In this document: positions 54,030 through 63,009 of the stretch, piece by piece | Layout of the letters: each line of letters begins with the position of its first letter | Position numbering within the stretch: the first letter of the stretch is position 1 | Origin: an uncultured Nioella sp. | GTDB taxonomy: Bacteria; Pseudomonadota; Alphaproteobacteria; Rhodobacterales; Rhodobacteraceae | NCBI GenBank assembly: GCA_947498125.1 | Contig: CANMJH010000001.1 | Span: 806,001-870,000, forward strand | Length of the DNA stretch: 64,000 bases | Direction of reading: 5' to 3' | Position numbers and translations under genes: made by a program | The notes under the pieces: generated by a model | What the model was told of the DNA's origin: nothing | Seen by the model: the letters and a program-made list of their open reading frames with translations, nothing else | The model's database searches: none

Positions 54030-54512
54030 ATGCGATTTTCCGTCAAGCTCGCCGCGCTCGGCACGGCAATGACATTAGGGCTCTCGGCCATGGCCTTTGG
54101 GGCCGGGCATTCTGACAATCCATTTGCCCCCCATGTCGCGGCCCGTCAGGGTGCGATGAATATCATGTCCTTTAACCTCGGTATTTTGGGCGGCATGGCA
54201 CGCGGGAATGTCGATTATGATGCCGAGGCTGCGGCAACGGCGGCATCCAATCTGGCAGCCGTGACCATGATTGATGGGCGCCCGATGTTTGCGCCGGGAT
54301 CTGATAATGGCGCCCTTGGCGATGTCACCCGCGCCCTGCCCGCGATCTGGGAAAACCCGCAAGGCTTTGGCGAGGCGTGGATGGGTTTCGCCGCTGCTGC
54401 AAATGGCGTGGCCGCTGTTGCCGGTGACGGTCTGGAAGCGTTGCAAGGCGCGATGGGTCCGCTTGGCGCGTCATGCGGATCGTGCCACAGGAATTTCCGT
54501 CAGTCCAATTAG
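54030..54512 (+). CDS. cytochrome c' (class II)
   Basis: A 160-residue periplasmic four-helix cytochrome. The ATG at 54030 has AGGAG six bases upstream and starts a signal peptide (RFSVKLAALGTAMTLG). The heme-binding CGSCH is near the C-terminus, the placement typical of class II cytochrome c'. It binds gases such as NO or CO. It is followed by a strong terminator. Confidence 0.88.
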   Translation: MRFSVKLAALGTAMTLGLSAMAFGAGHSDNPFAPHVAARQGAMNIMSFNLGILGGMARGNVDYDAEAAATAASNLAAVTMIDGRPMFAPGSDNGALGDVTRALPAIWENPQGFGEAWMGFAAAANGVAAVAGDGLEALQGAMGPLGASCGSCHRNFRQSN

Positions 54513-54534
54513 ACTAGAAATCTGTTATAAGCAG

Positions 54535-54560
54535 GGGCCGCATTATTTTGCGGCCCTTTT
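54535..54560 (+). terminator. Rho-independent terminator of the cytochrome c' gene
   Basis: GGGCCGCA pairs perfectly with TGCGGCCC across six bases, followed by TTTT. Confidence 0.85.
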
Positions 54561-54590
54561 GCTGTTGTCTAATATTGATCGGAGCCTTTC

Positions 54591-55475
54591 ATGCGCGGCC
54601 TTTTCAGATTAATTCTTATTCTTGCCGTTCTGGGTGCTGGCATTGGCTATTGGATCACCCGACCTCAGGCGCTTTCGGCGTCAGATATTCCGGCCCATGA
54701 CGCCGATGTCGAAAATGGCGAGCTGGTCTTTTGGGCCGCGGGCTGCGCGTCGTGTCATTCTGCTGATGGCGCTGAGGGCGAGGATCGGCTGGTTCTGACC
54801 GGCGGGCGCAGTTTTCCCTCTGATTTCGGCACGTTTTATGCGCCAAATATCTCGATGGATGCCGAAAACGGCATTGGCGGCTGGAGCGAGGCCGAGTTTC
54901 TAACGGCTGTCATGCGCGGGGTCAGCCCCGAGGGCCAGCACTACTACCCGGCCTTTCCCTATGGCACCTATAGCCGCGCCGAGATGGGCGATTTGCAGGA
55001 TCTTTGGGCGTTCATGCAGACCCTACCAAGTGACGCCGCGCCGTCCCGTGATCATGATGTGGGCTTTCCCTTCTCGATCCGCGCCTCACTTGGCGGGTGG
55101 AAATTCCTGTTTGTCAGCGACGAATGGGTGATGACGGGCGATGTCTCACCTGAAATTGAGCGCGGGCGCTATCTGGTTGAAAGCCTTGGACATTGCGGCG
55201 AATGCCATACGCCGCGTAACGCGCTTGGCGGGCTGGATACCGCCGCATGGTTGACCGGCGCGCCAAACCCATCTGGCGAAGGCCGCATCCCCAATATCAC
55301 GCCTGCCGTTTTAGGGTGGAGCCAATCGGAAATCGCAAATTACCTCAATGACGGCTTCACACCCGAATTTGACGTGGCAGGCGGCGAAATGACCGATGTC
55401 ATCCAGAATATGGCGCATCTGCCCGATGCGGACCGGGCCGCTATTGCTGCCTATCTTCTTGCTTTGCCGCAATAA
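54591..55475 (+). CDS. diheme c-type cytochrome, membrane-anchored
   Basis: A 294-residue protein with an uncleaved N-terminal membrane helix (LFRLILILAVLGAGIGYW) and two heme sites, GCASCHSADG near residue 53 and HCGECHTPRN near residue 203. The halves resemble the cytochrome subunits of alcohol or sulfite/aldehyde dehydrogenases. It probably relays electrons in the periplasm. It starts 30 bp after the terminator of the cytochrome c' gene. Confidence 0.87.
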   Translation: MRGLFRLILILAVLGAGIGYWITRPQALSASDIPAHDADVENGELVFWAAGCASCHSADGAEGEDRLVLTGGRSFPSDFGTFYAPNISMDAENGIGGWSEAEFLTAVMRGVSPEGQHYYPAFPYGTYSRAEMGDLQDLWAFMQTLPSDAAPSRDHDVGFPFSIRASLGGWKFLFVSDEWVMTGDVSPEIERGRYLVESLGHCGECHTPRNALGGLDTAAWLTGAPNPSGEGRIPNITPAVLGWSQSEIANYLNDGFTPEFDVAGGEMTDVIQNMAHLPDADRAAIAAYLLALPQ

Positions 55476-55477
55476 AG

Positions 55478-56815
55478 CTAAAGCCTTTGCCGCAACGTTG
55501 TCGCCTCAGAAATCTGATCTGCGCTCATCGTTGCGGCCCGCGCAGCGCAGTCGCGTTCGAAGATCGGTTGATCATCCGGCACGTCGTTTATGTCGATGGC
55601 CAACAGGCAATAGGCATAGGCATGCACAATGTTTTGAGCGGGGTTTTCTTCCGACGCTAAAAGGTCAGAAAGGTTCATTGCGCTTAATGCGTAGCCTTCT
55701 GCAATTGCGTTCAAAAACGCAGATTCCGCACCCACATAATCGACCGGGCCAGCAATGCCGTCCCACCGCATGATACCCAGATCATTCATTGCAATCGGCC
55801 AACCGGCATCAGCGCCCAATTCCATCAATTCGCGCGCCTCGGCGAGGTCTATATTGACGCCATTCCCATCCCAATAAAGCCGTGCCAACTCGTAATATGC
55901 TTCTGTATTTCCCCGCTCAAGCGCCAGCTGGTAATAGCCAAAGGCACGCGCGAAATCCGGCGATCCGGATTGGTTGAACTCGTAGATCCATCCAAGGTTT
56001 AATGGGGCGTAATCATCCCCCAGCAACGAAGACTGCTCATAATAGTAAATGGCTTGATCTATGTCCCGCGCAACGCCGGGCACACCGTTTTCATAGATCC
56101 ACCCGATCCAATACGGGCCGAGGACTGAACCCGCTTCGGCAGCTTGCTGGTAGATCTCAATCGCGCGATTTCCGTCTTGCGGCACACCCACGCCCCGCCT
56201 GTACATATTCGCCAGATCTTCCATAGCGCGCACTAAACCGCCTTCGGCGGCGAGTTCGAACCATTGGCGCGCAATGTCATAGTCTTGTTGAACACCCTGC
56301 CCGCGAAGAACCAATAATCCGATATTGGTGGCGGCATCCATGTCGCCGCCCTCATAGGCCATCAGATAATACTCCATGGCGCGCGCATAATCAGGGTCGG
56401 CTAAAACCCCGCGATGGTAAAAAAGACCCAGTCCGTTTTGCGCGCCCGCATTGCCCGCAGCGGCGGCGGTTTCAAGCAAGTCGAACACCTCTTCCGGGTT
56501 TATCTCCAACCCTTCAGCCCCGTCCAGAAACGCATCACCGATATTGGCCATGGCGAGCACATTGCCACCGGCGATTGCATCCCGAAAATAGCCTACCGCA
56601 CGATCCACGTCGCGCGGGACGCCATCGCCATGTAAAAACAAGACCCCCAAAAGATTCTGCGCGACCGGATCACCTTGGTCTGCCGCGGCCGAGGCGAGTA
56701 CAAAGGCCAGCTCAAAATTGCCGGCCCGATAGGCATCGCGCGCCTCTTCAACGGGTTGCGCCATCCCCACGCTGGTGATGACTGACAGAAAACATGCAAA
56801 AACAATCGACCGCAT
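55478..56815 (-). CDS. Sel1-repeat (TPR-like) exported protein
   Basis: A 445-residue protein with a signal peptide (RSIVFACFLSVITSVGMAQ) and about ten Sel1-like repeats of about 36 residues, e.g. AQNLLGVLFLHGDGVPRDVDRAVGYF. Such proteins act as periplasmic adaptors. It is convergent with the cytochrome gene, their stops 2 bp apart. The partner is unknown. Confidence 0.87.
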   Translation of the reverse strand: MRSIVFACFLSVITSVGMAQPVEEARDAYRAGNFELAFVLASAAADQGDPVAQNLLGVLFLHGDGVPRDVDRAVGYFRDAIAGGNVLAMANIGDAFLDGAEGLEINPEEVFDLLETAAAAGNAGAQNGLGLFYHRGVLADPDYARAMEYYLMAYEGGDMDAATNIGLLVLRGQGVQQDYDIARQWFELAAEGGLVRAMEDLANMYRRGVGVPQDGNRAIEIYQQAAEAGSVLGPYWIGWIYENGVPGVARDIDQAIYYYEQSSLLGDDYAPLNLGWIYEFNQSGSPDFARAFGYYQLALERGNTEAYYELARLYWDGNGVNIDLAEARELMELGADAGWPIAMNDLGIMRWDGIAGPVDYVGAESAFLNAIAEGYALSAMNLSDLLASEENPAQNIVHAYAYCLLAIDINDVPDDQPIFERDCAARAATMSADQISEATTLRQRL

Positions 56816-57128
56816 TGAAACGCCTCCTCTAAATTAAGGAGAGCTTACCCAAAATACTGCAATCGACAAAATCCAGAGCTAGACACCCGACCCAGATATC
56901 TCGTAAACCTCTGTATTTAATTAAATAACCGACCCAAGATGTGTAGAAAACTACGGGTCTCGGGCCGGTCATATTCCGAAATTCATGGGTAGAAACGATG
57001 CAGCTGGACCTCTGTTAGACAGGGAGAAAGAGATCCGACCACAAATACCCTAGATTTTTCGGTAAACTGGATTGGGCCAAGAGGGCCCATTCCAAATCAT
57101 GGCGCTATGTCAGGGACATAGGCGTCGC
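56816..57128. other. intergenic region with hairpins, no gene
   Basis: About 310 bp without a convincing gene. It holds an AT-rich patch (TTTAATTAAATAA near 56919) and two stem-loops near its right end: TGGGCC/GGCCCA at 57073-57089 and CTATGTC/GACATAG at 57105-57121. The latter lies 8 bp after the stop of the small secreted protein gene and may be its mRNA 3' end. Confidence 0.6.
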
Positions 57129-57416
57129 TTAGTCTTCTGCAGCAAAGATCACTGCAGCGGCGTCGACCATGCCGTAGTTCTGGGTCGACAGAATTTCGTT
57201 GCCTTCGGTCACAACAACGGATTCGTCATCGGCATTCAGTTCAGCAACAAAAATGCTGTTCGCAGCAGTGTTTCCGCCAGACTGATTGCCATCGACGATG
57301 AACAGTTCTTGGTTAGCTACAGCTTCTTGGACGAAGACGGCGTCGGCAACGTTATTTGCCAGAACAGGGGCCGTCAGTGCAGCAACAAAAGCGGTCGAAA
57401 GGATAAGGGTTTTCAT
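57129..57416 (-). CDS. small exported protein of unknown function
   Basis: A 95-residue protein. The ATG at 57416 with AAGGA eight bases upstream gives a good signal peptide (MKTLILSTAFVAALTAPVLA-NN). The mature part is acidic, without Cys, and rich in Ala, Val, Asn and Glu, with two similar pieces (ADAVFVQEAV, ANSIFVAEL) that suggest beta repeats. I recognise no family. Its leader and 3' flank both contain stem-loops. Isolated between large intergenic regions, it is probably transcribed alone. Confidence 0.7.
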   Translation of the reverse strand: MKTLILSTAFVAALTAPVLANNVADAVFVQEAVANQELFIVDGNQSGGNTAANSIFVAELNADDESVVVTEGNEILSTQNYGMVDAAAVIFAAED

Positions 57417-57824
57417 GGGGAGGATCCTTATGTTTTTGCGCCAATCAAGGCGCGGTTGGGAGGCGGTGTTCAGAAGGTCTTGCCTTCTGCACCCCATACC
57501 TAAGTAAAAAATTTTTGTGTTTAACCCCACACTAGGCCCAATTATTCCATTTTTTAGTGCGAAAATGCACAGGGTAATCTGCGCTTCAGACCACTACGTC
57601 ACAGCTCTTCACAGCTGCGTGAATCCGCTTTTTCAAGCCGACGGAATCCAAGTTACACCGCGTGTAAAAGGGGCAAATTTCTGCCTTGGAATTCAGCGCT
57701 TAAACCACGCCAAGGCCATGCAAATTTCAACAACGCGATTCGACGGGTTCGATGGGCAAAAAGAAAGGCCCCTTCACGTAAGTGAAGGGGCCAAACATAA
57801 ATAATCAGACTTTGGTGAGCTCGC
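57417..57824. other. intergenic region between small exported protein gene and lipA
   Basis: About 400 bp. It contains two stem-loops in the leader of the small gene, GCGCC/GGCGC at 57438-57453 and CAGAAGG/CCTTCTG at 57471-57489, an AT-rich patch near 57505-57560, and the lipA terminator. An open frame here on the plus strand runs through the terminator and is not supported. Confidence 0.6.
57759..57792 (-). terminator. Rho-independent terminator of lipA
   Basis: GGCCCCTTCAC and GTGAAGGGGCC form a perfect 11-bp stem with a four-base loop. On the minus strand it is followed by TTTCTTTTT. Confidence 0.85.
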
Positions 57825-58778
57825 TCAGGCCTGTCCAAGCTTTTTCAAACGAGCCGCACGAAGGCGCGCAAAATCATCGCCCGCATGATAGCTTGAGCGG
57901 GTCAATGGCGTGGCCGAAACCATGAGGAAACCCTTGTTATAGGCGGCTTTCTCATAGGCTTTGAACTCATCTGGCGTCACAAAACGATCTACCGCATGGT
58001 GCTTTGGCGTTGGCTGCAGATACTGACCAATGGTGAGGAAATCGATATCGGCGGCGCGCATATCTTCCATCACTTGCATGACGGCCTGCTTGTCTTCGCC
58101 GAGACCAACCATGATGCCAGATTTGGTGAACATGGTTGGGTCCAGCTCTTTCACACGCTGCAACAGGCGCAAGCTGTGGAAATAGCGCGCGCCGGGGCGC
58201 ACTTCGGGGTAGAGGCCCGGAACCGTTTCAAGATTGTGGTTAAAAACGTCAGGCTTAGCTTCGACGACCACTTCCAAAGCGCTGCTATCACAGCGGATGA
58301 AATCCGGCGTCAGAATTTCAATGGTTGTTTTGGGGCTACGATGGCGAATGGCCCGGATTGTCTGCGCGAAATGATCCGCGCCGCCATCTTCCACGTCATC
58401 GCGATCCACCGAGGTAATCACCACATGGTTCAGACCCAGTTTCTGGACCGCATCCGCGACGCGGCCCGGTTCGAACACATCCAGATCTTCTGGCGGCTTG
58501 CCGGTCGCGATATTGCAGAAGGTACAGGCGCGGGTACACACCTCGCCCATGATCATCATTGTCGCGTGACCCTGGCTCCAGCATTCGCCGACATTGGGAC
58601 AGCCCGCTTCTTCGCAGACCGTGACCAGCTTATTGTCGCGCATGATCTTTTGAGTATCACGATACCCTTGACCCACAGGTGCCTTAACCCGAATCCAATC
58701 AGGTTTGCGTGGCTGCGGATTATCCGGCTTGCGAGCCTTTTCAGGGTGGCGTTGCTCGGGGATTTTTAGATCGCGCAT
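57825..58778 (-). CDS. lipA: lipoyl synthase
   Basis: A 317-residue radical-SAM enzyme that inserts two sulfurs into octanoyl groups of lipoyl domains. It has the N-terminal auxiliary cluster motif [12 protein letters not shown], the radical-SAM [13 protein letters not shown] and the C-terminal [10 protein letters not shown] carrying the Ser ligand. Full-length; a terminator follows. It stands alone. Confidence 0.96.
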   Translation of the reverse strand: MRDLKIPEQRHPEKARKPDNPQPRKPDWIRVKAPVGQGYRDTQKIMRDNKLVTVCEEAGCPNVGECWSQGHATMMIMGEVCTRACTFCNIATGKPPEDLDVFEPGRVADAVQKLGLNHVVITSVDRDDVEDGGADHFAQTIRAIRHRSPKTTIEILTPDFIRCDSSALEVVVEAKPDVFNHNLETVPGLYPEVRPGARYFHSLRLLQRVKELDPTMFTKSGIMVGLGEDKQAVMQVMEDMRAADIDFLTIGQYLQPTPKHHAVDRFVTPDEFKAYEKAAYNKGFLMVSATPLTRSSYHAGDDFARLRAARLKKLGQA

Positions 58779-58915
58779 GAGGGTCCTCCTGCCGCATTTT
58801 TAGCCAATCCTGCGCGAAAAGTAACCCGTCAAAATCAGATAGCCGCTATGCGTTTGAGAAAGGGGTTTCTATGTTGAAGCCCGGTTTAAAATCGTTCTAA
58901 TTCTGGGCCGTACAC

Positions 58916-58934
58916 GCGGCCCTTTCAGGGCCGC
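58916..58934. repeat. perfect hairpin in the peroxiredoxin leader
   Basis: GCGGCCCT and AGGGCCGC form a perfect 8-bp stem with loop TTC, ending 30 bp before the peroxiredoxin ATG. It has no T run and no upstream same-strand gene to terminate. Confidence 0.5.
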
Positions 58935-58964
58935 AACAACCTGATTTATTGGAGTTATCGGAAT

Positions 58965-59513
58965 ATGCAGCCCGGCGCACAGCTTCCTCAAGTAACGTTT
59001 AAAACCCGTGTTCGCGATGACAGCATCGACGGACCCAACCCATTTCGTTGGCAAGATAAGACCACTGCCGATTATTTCGCCGGAAAACGTGTTGTTCTGT
59101 TCAGCCTGCCCGGCGCGTTTACGCCAACATGCTCAACCTACCAACTGCCCGGTTTCGAAAACGGCTTTGCTGATTTCGCCGCCCATGGCATCGATGCGAT
59201 CTATTGCATGTCGGTCAATGACAGCTTTGTCATGAATAAATGGGCCGAAGCGCAAAAGCTTGAGAACGTCAGCGTCATCCCCGACGGCTCGGGCGAGTTT
59301 ACCCGCCGCGTCGGGATGCTTGTGCGCAAAGACAATCTTGGCTTTGGCCTGCGCAGCTGGCGCTATGCGGCAATCATCAATGATGGCGTGATCGAAGCTT
59401 GGTTTGAAGAGCCCGGCCTAGAAGACAACCACGGTGATGACCCCTATGGCGTATCCAGCCCTGAAACGGTTCTGGGCTGGCTTCAGGACGAAGCACGTAG
59501 CACAGCGGCGTAA
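58965..59513 (+). CDS. peroxiredoxin of the Prx5 type
   Basis: A 182-residue thiol peroxidase. The peroxidatic Cys is in PGAFTPTCST near residue 52, the Prx5/AhpE-like signature; SVNDSFVMNKWAE and PDGSGEFTRRVGM are also typical. GGAG lies about nine bases before the ATG. It detoxifies peroxides with glutaredoxin or thioredoxin. Monocistronic, with a terminator after it. Confidence 0.92.
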   Translation: MQPGAQLPQVTFKTRVRDDSIDGPNPFRWQDKTTADYFAGKRVVLFSLPGAFTPTCSTYQLPGFENGFADFAAHGIDAIYCMSVNDSFVMNKWAEAQKLENVSVIPDGSGEFTRRVGMLVRKDNLGFGLRSWRYAAIINDGVIEAWFEEPGLEDNHGDDPYGVSSPETVLGWLQDEARSTAA

Positions 59514-59572
59514 CCGATATTGATCGGCCAATCAGTGCCGACTGGCCGTACTCGCCTATAGGAAATTTGACG

Positions 59573-59592
59573 TGGCCCGGTGCGCCGGGCCA
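59573..59592 (+). terminator. terminator-like hairpin after peroxiredoxin gene
   Basis: TGGCCCGG and CCGGGCCA form a perfect 8-bp stem with loop TGCG, followed by CTTT. Confidence 0.6.
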
Positions 59593-59661
59593 CTTTCGTG
59601 ACAGAAGACCTCATCCCAAGACCGCCTCTATCAGGGGCATTCCGTCGGAAAGGACTGTGTC

Positions 59662-60381
59662 ATGAAATTTTTCATCCCCTATATTTTTATCGCTGCGGCC
59701 CTTGCCTGCACGCCCGCCGCCGCACAAGAAAGCCCGTGGGTATCCTTTTCGATTGTGAATGCCGGCACAAATGGCAGCGCAAATGTCACGGGCGCGACCG
59801 TCTGCGCGCGGGTTATGTCCCATCATAGAAACGCGGGTGACGCTGCAAATCTGATCACCGGGATGACGACACAGACTGACTCGGTGGGATATGCGAATTT
59901 CTATCTTCCCGGCAGCGGGCGCGGACCGCTGTTCTTTGAGGGCCGCGTGCAATTCGTCATTGATTTCCCACAGCGGTGCCCGGTGGCCTGCGAGATTGAT
60001 TTTTATTGGGATTATACGCCCGGAAACACCCAGCCATCGATGGGCGAGACCCGAAACTGCACTGTCGACCTTAATCCTGCACGCCATGGCAATTTCCATT
60101 GCGACGGCAACCATGTCTACGACGTGCAATACCAACGCGGGCAAAGGGTTCATACTCCGGCGCCCGGCGGGCTTCCGGTTGATCTGGTGGACGTCGATGG
60201 CGCCTATCATATCGTGTATGGCGATCACCCGGATCATCCGGTTCATTGCGGGCTAACCCGGCAAATCGACCGCCCTCGGGCGCCAGAGTTGTTGCAAGAA
60301 AACCCGGTCATTTTGCGCCCTCAGGTTCCAACAGGTCCGGTGGACCCAACACGGGTTCAACCCAGCCTGCCCCGAAACTAA
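59662..60381 (+). CDS. exported protein of unknown function
   Basis: A 239-residue protein with a signal peptide (KFFIPYIFIAAALACTPAAA-QES). The mature part is beta-rich with conserved-looking Cys (VCARV, RCPVACEID, RNCTVDL, HCDGNHV, HCGLTR), followed by a Pro-rich C-terminal tail. No family recognised. It is convergent with the holin gene, overlapping it by four bases. Confidence 0.72.
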   Translation: MKFFIPYIFIAAALACTPAAAQESPWVSFSIVNAGTNGSANVTGATVCARVMSHHRNAGDAANLITGMTTQTDSVGYANFYLPGSGRGPLFFEGRVQFVIDFPQRCPVACEIDFYWDYTPGNTQPSMGETRNCTVDLNPARHGNFHCDGNHVYDVQYQRGQRVHTPAPGGLPVDLVDVDGAYHIVYGDHPDHPVHCGLTRQIDRPRAPELLQENPVILRPQVPTGPVDPTRVQPSLPRN

Positions 60382-60932
60382 TCTGCCAGGCCGCTGCCGC
60401 TCTGGTCATCGCCGCGATCCATTTCGGCCTGCTCTGCGAACCAATCCTGCAGAGCCGGGTTCATGTCACGCGCACCAGATTCCAGTGCCTCTTGCGCGAC
60501 GGTATCGCGCGCCAGTCGCGGGCGCGGTGGCATAGTTGGCGTACGGAAATAATGCATTTCCCGCGCCCCGAAATAAAAGCTGACAATGGCGCCAAGCAGC
60601 CACCAAAGCGGCTCTGGCACATGATTAAGGCCCGCCATTCTTTCGGAAAACGCCGTTGGATCGACCATCGCAAAGACAAACAGACCGAGCGTCCCAAAAG
60701 CCAACATAGGACGCGGTAAGCGATTGATCCCGTTCACCATTCTGTCAAAGAAACCATATCTTCCATATTGAAACTCATCGCCCATCGCAGCCAGCGCCGC
60801 GGCCTGCGCGTCGGCCGAAAGCTCCATCCGGCGGGTTTCATTGGCGTGGAAAACCTCGGCAACACCTGTGACGGCATTTGCGGCCGCATTGATCCCGTCT
60901 GAGGGGCCCAGAATGCGCTGAATTAACCCCAT
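60378..60932 (-). CDS. GTA-type holin (3TM family)
   Basis: A 184-residue membrane protein resembling the family of three-TM holins described for gene transfer agent release (PF11351 type). Two hydrophobic segments are obvious (PMLAFGTLGLFVFAM, LWWLLGAIVSFYF); the N-terminal part is amphipathic. Its start overlaps the end of the endolysin gene by ten bases. Together they form a lysis cassette; no capsid genes are in the window. Confidence 0.82.
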   Translation of the reverse strand: MGLIQRILGPSDGINAAANAVTGVAEVFHANETRRMELSADAQAAALAAMGDEFQYGRYGFFDRMVNGINRLPRPMLAFGTLGLFVFAMVDPTAFSERMAGLNHVPEPLWWLLGAIVSFYFGAREMHYFRTPTMPPRPRLARDTVAQEALESGARDMNPALQDWFAEQAEMDRGDDQSGSGLAD

Positions 60933-61534
60933 GATGCCACCCGTGCACGATGTTCTGCCTCTGTCAGATGATAGGCTGGGTCGATAAATTCTTCAGCCCG
61001 GATTATCCATCCGCCTTTGCCGCCATTTCGGCGCGTTGCATAGCGGCGAGAGGCCGGGCGGCGGTCGCCTATCGCGTAGTAAAAATTGCGCCGCGCAATG
61101 CCATAAGCGTTGATCAGCATATCGCCCGCTTGGGCATAACCCGCTTCGGCGGCTGCAATGGTCTGCGGTCCAATCGCGCCATCCACTGCAATCTCTAACC
61201 CCATATCGCGCAGCAAGCGTTGCAAAATCCGAACGGCATTGGCGCCGGAATTGACCTGCATGTCAAAAACGGTGGCTTGCAGCGCTTCGGGCAAATCATT
61301 GATGCGCGGCGCGTAATAGTAATGCTCAATAAAGATCTCGATGGCATGATCGCGGTTCAAGGCCCGCACATCTGCGATATCCACATCTCCGTCGCGGTCC
61401 AGATCCAGACCAAGCCCGCGCATTGTGTGGATCGTTACGCCATAATTCGTGGCCCCGCCCGGATCGTTGGGGTCATTCACATATCCGCCCTCGCGGGCAA
61501 CAATTTCAGTGGCAATTTGGTGAACCGACAGCAT
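60923..61534 (-). CDS. endolysin, GH108 N-acetylmuramidase with peptidoglycan-binding domain
   Basis: A 203-residue enzyme. The GH108 catalytic region is VAREGGYVNDPNDPGGATNYG, containing the catalytic Glu; the C-terminal half has the peptidoglycan-binding_3 region with DGAIGPQTIAAA. The frame is open from 61549, but an ATG at 61534 with GGAGG eight bases upstream is the better start. It overlaps the holin gene. This arrangement matches Rhodobacter capsulatus GTA release genes. Confidence 0.9.
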   Translation of the reverse strand: MLSVHQIATEIVAREGGYVNDPNDPGGATNYGVTIHTMRGLGLDLDRDGDVDIADVRALNRDHAIEIFIEHYYYAPRINDLPEALQATVFDMQVNSGANAVRILQRLLRDMGLEIAVDGAIGPQTIAAAEAGYAQAGDMLINAYGIARRNFYYAIGDRRPASRRYATRRNGGKGGWIIRAEEFIDPAYHLTEAEHRARVASWG

Positions 61535-61542
61535 GGGCTCGC

Positions 61543-61547
61543 CCTCC
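61543..61547 (-). promoter_or_regulatory. ribosome binding site deciding the endolysin start
   Basis: Reverse-strand GGAGG lies eight bases before the ATG at 61534 and covers part of the upstream ATG at 61549. Confidence 0.6.
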
Positions 61548-61663
61548 ATGCTCTAGGTTACAAATGTCCCTCGATCAGAGGGGTTTTCCATCCATCAAGA
61601 TAGAAACACCCATCACCATGCGCGCAGGAAGGTAAAAATTTCGCTAAAAACCTCTAAAAAAGC

Positions 61664-62116
61664 TCAGCTTTCTTCAGGTTGGCGGTAAACGCCCTGCTCT
61701 TCCAGGGCCTCGATGACTTCGGCAGGCATATAGGTTTCGTCATGTCTTGCCAGCAATTCGGTTGCTAAAAAAACACCGTCAACATAGCGCCCTGTTGCAA
61801 CTGTGCCCTGCCCCTCGCCAAAAAGGTCCGGCGGTGCGTCGCTGCCAACGTAAATCGCGGGAATATCTGCGGCCCCGTCGGTGACGACAAAGGCAAATTC
61901 AACGCCGTCTGTGGGTTCGATTGAGCCCTCCAGAACCAGCCCGCCAAGGCGAAACACTTCATCCGGGTCGGGCGCGGTTTCGGAAATTTCGGCAGGTGTC
62001 CGGAAAAAGTTGATCCCGTCGCGCAAACCATAACCGATCAATACAGACGACACAGCCAACGCCGCTATTGCCACGATGATCACCTGAATTCGACGTTGTT
62101 TCTTTAATCCGCGCAT
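61664..62116 (-). CDS. ccmE: cytochrome c maturation protein CcmE
   Basis: A periplasmic heme chaperone of about 150 residues, anchored by an N-terminal helix (IQVIIVAIAALAVSSVLIG). The heme-binding His lies in RHDETYMP. The frame extends to a TTG at 62140; the ATG at 62116 gives MRGLKKQRR, the family start. It is not next to other ccm genes here; it lies between the endolysin operon and murI. Confidence 0.9.
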   Translation of the reverse strand: MRGLKKQRRIQVIIVAIAALAVSSVLIGYGLRDGINFFRTPAEISETAPDPDEVFRLGGLVLEGSIEPTDGVEFAFVVTDGAADIPAIYVGSDAPPDLFGEGQGTVATGRYVDGVFLATELLARHDETYMPAEVIEALEEQGVYRQPEES

Positions 62117-62196
62117 TGGGGGGCCTTTGTCCTTATCCAAGCCTCAGCTATCGCTAAATGCTGCAAAAACAAGAGGCACTGACATAGATCAAGCCA

Positions 62197-63009
62197 TTAG
62201 GCCGAAATAAAATCCATTTTCCGGCGCATGAACTGTGTGGCCTTGTTCGTCACGCGCGCCGGATCACCGGTTGTCAGGAAAAGACTTTCGGTGCCCGTTC
62301 CAACCATTTCAGGGCGGCGCGTCAGATAATCGGCAAGGCTTTCGGCAACCAGATTGGCCTGAGAATAAACCTTAACATCCGCGCCAAGCGCCTCTTGGAA
62401 CTCTTTTTCCATCAATGGGTAATGCGTGCAGCCAAGGATCGCAGCCTGCGGTTTTGCCATCCGGCGTTGTAGCGCCTCAACATGGCTGCGCACCAGCGCT
62501 TCGGCCAAGATCATATCCCCATCTTCAATCGCATCGACCACGCCGCCGCAGGGTTGCGCTTCGACATCAACACCAATGGCGCGGAAGGCCAATTCGCGTT
62601 GAAAGGCCCGGCTTGAGACCGTGGCGGGCGTTGCAAACAAGGCAACCTCTTTCACGGCCACTTCGCGCGGCGGAGAATTGTCCCCCCATTGGCGTTCGGT
62701 CAGCGCTTCGATCAACGGGACAAAAACGCCCAATACGCGTTTATCAGACGGCACCCAGCTTTCCTGCATCCGTCGAAGCGCCACTGCCGCCGCCGTGTTG
62801 CAGGCCAGAATGACCAGATCACAGCCAGCCTCGAACAGACGGCTGACACCCGCCGTGGTCAGTTCATAAATATCTTCGGAATCGCGCACGCCATAGGGCG
62901 TATGGGCGTTGTCTCCGTAATAGACAAAAGGAACCTCGGGCAGCCGCTTCATGGCCGCATCTAATACCGTGAGCCCGCCAAGGCCGCTGTCAAATATTCC
63001 GACTGCCAT
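62197..63009 (-). CDS. murI: glutamate racemase
   Basis: A 270-residue enzyme making D-glutamate for peptidoglycan. It has [14 protein letters not shown] at the N-terminus and the two catalytic Cys in LACNTAAAV and GCTHYPLM. The frame is open to 63048, but the ATG at 63009 gives the standard start and length. It overlaps the 3' end of the acyltransferase gene by about 20 bp. Confidence 0.93.
   Translation of the reverse strand: MAVGIFDSGLGGLTVLDAAMKRLPEVPFVYYGDNAHTPYGVRDSEDIYELTTAGVSRLFEAGCDLVILACNTAAAVALRRMQESWVPSDKRVLGVFVPLIEALTERQWGDNSPPREVAVKEVALFATPATVSSRAFQRELAFRAIGVDVEAQPCGGVVDAIEDGDMILAEALVRSHVEALQRRMAKPQAAILGCTHYPLMEKEFQEALGADVKVYSQANLVAESLADYLTRRPEMVGTGTESLFLTTGDPARVTNKATQFMRRKMDFISA

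Noticed and set aside
57517-57804. Plus-strand 95-codon ORF before lipA
   Set aside because: It runs through the lipA terminator stem, has no ribosome binding site and no similarity to a known family.
60378-61549. Prophage remnant
   Set aside because: Only the endolysin/holin pair is present. Gene type and context fit a GTA release cassette.
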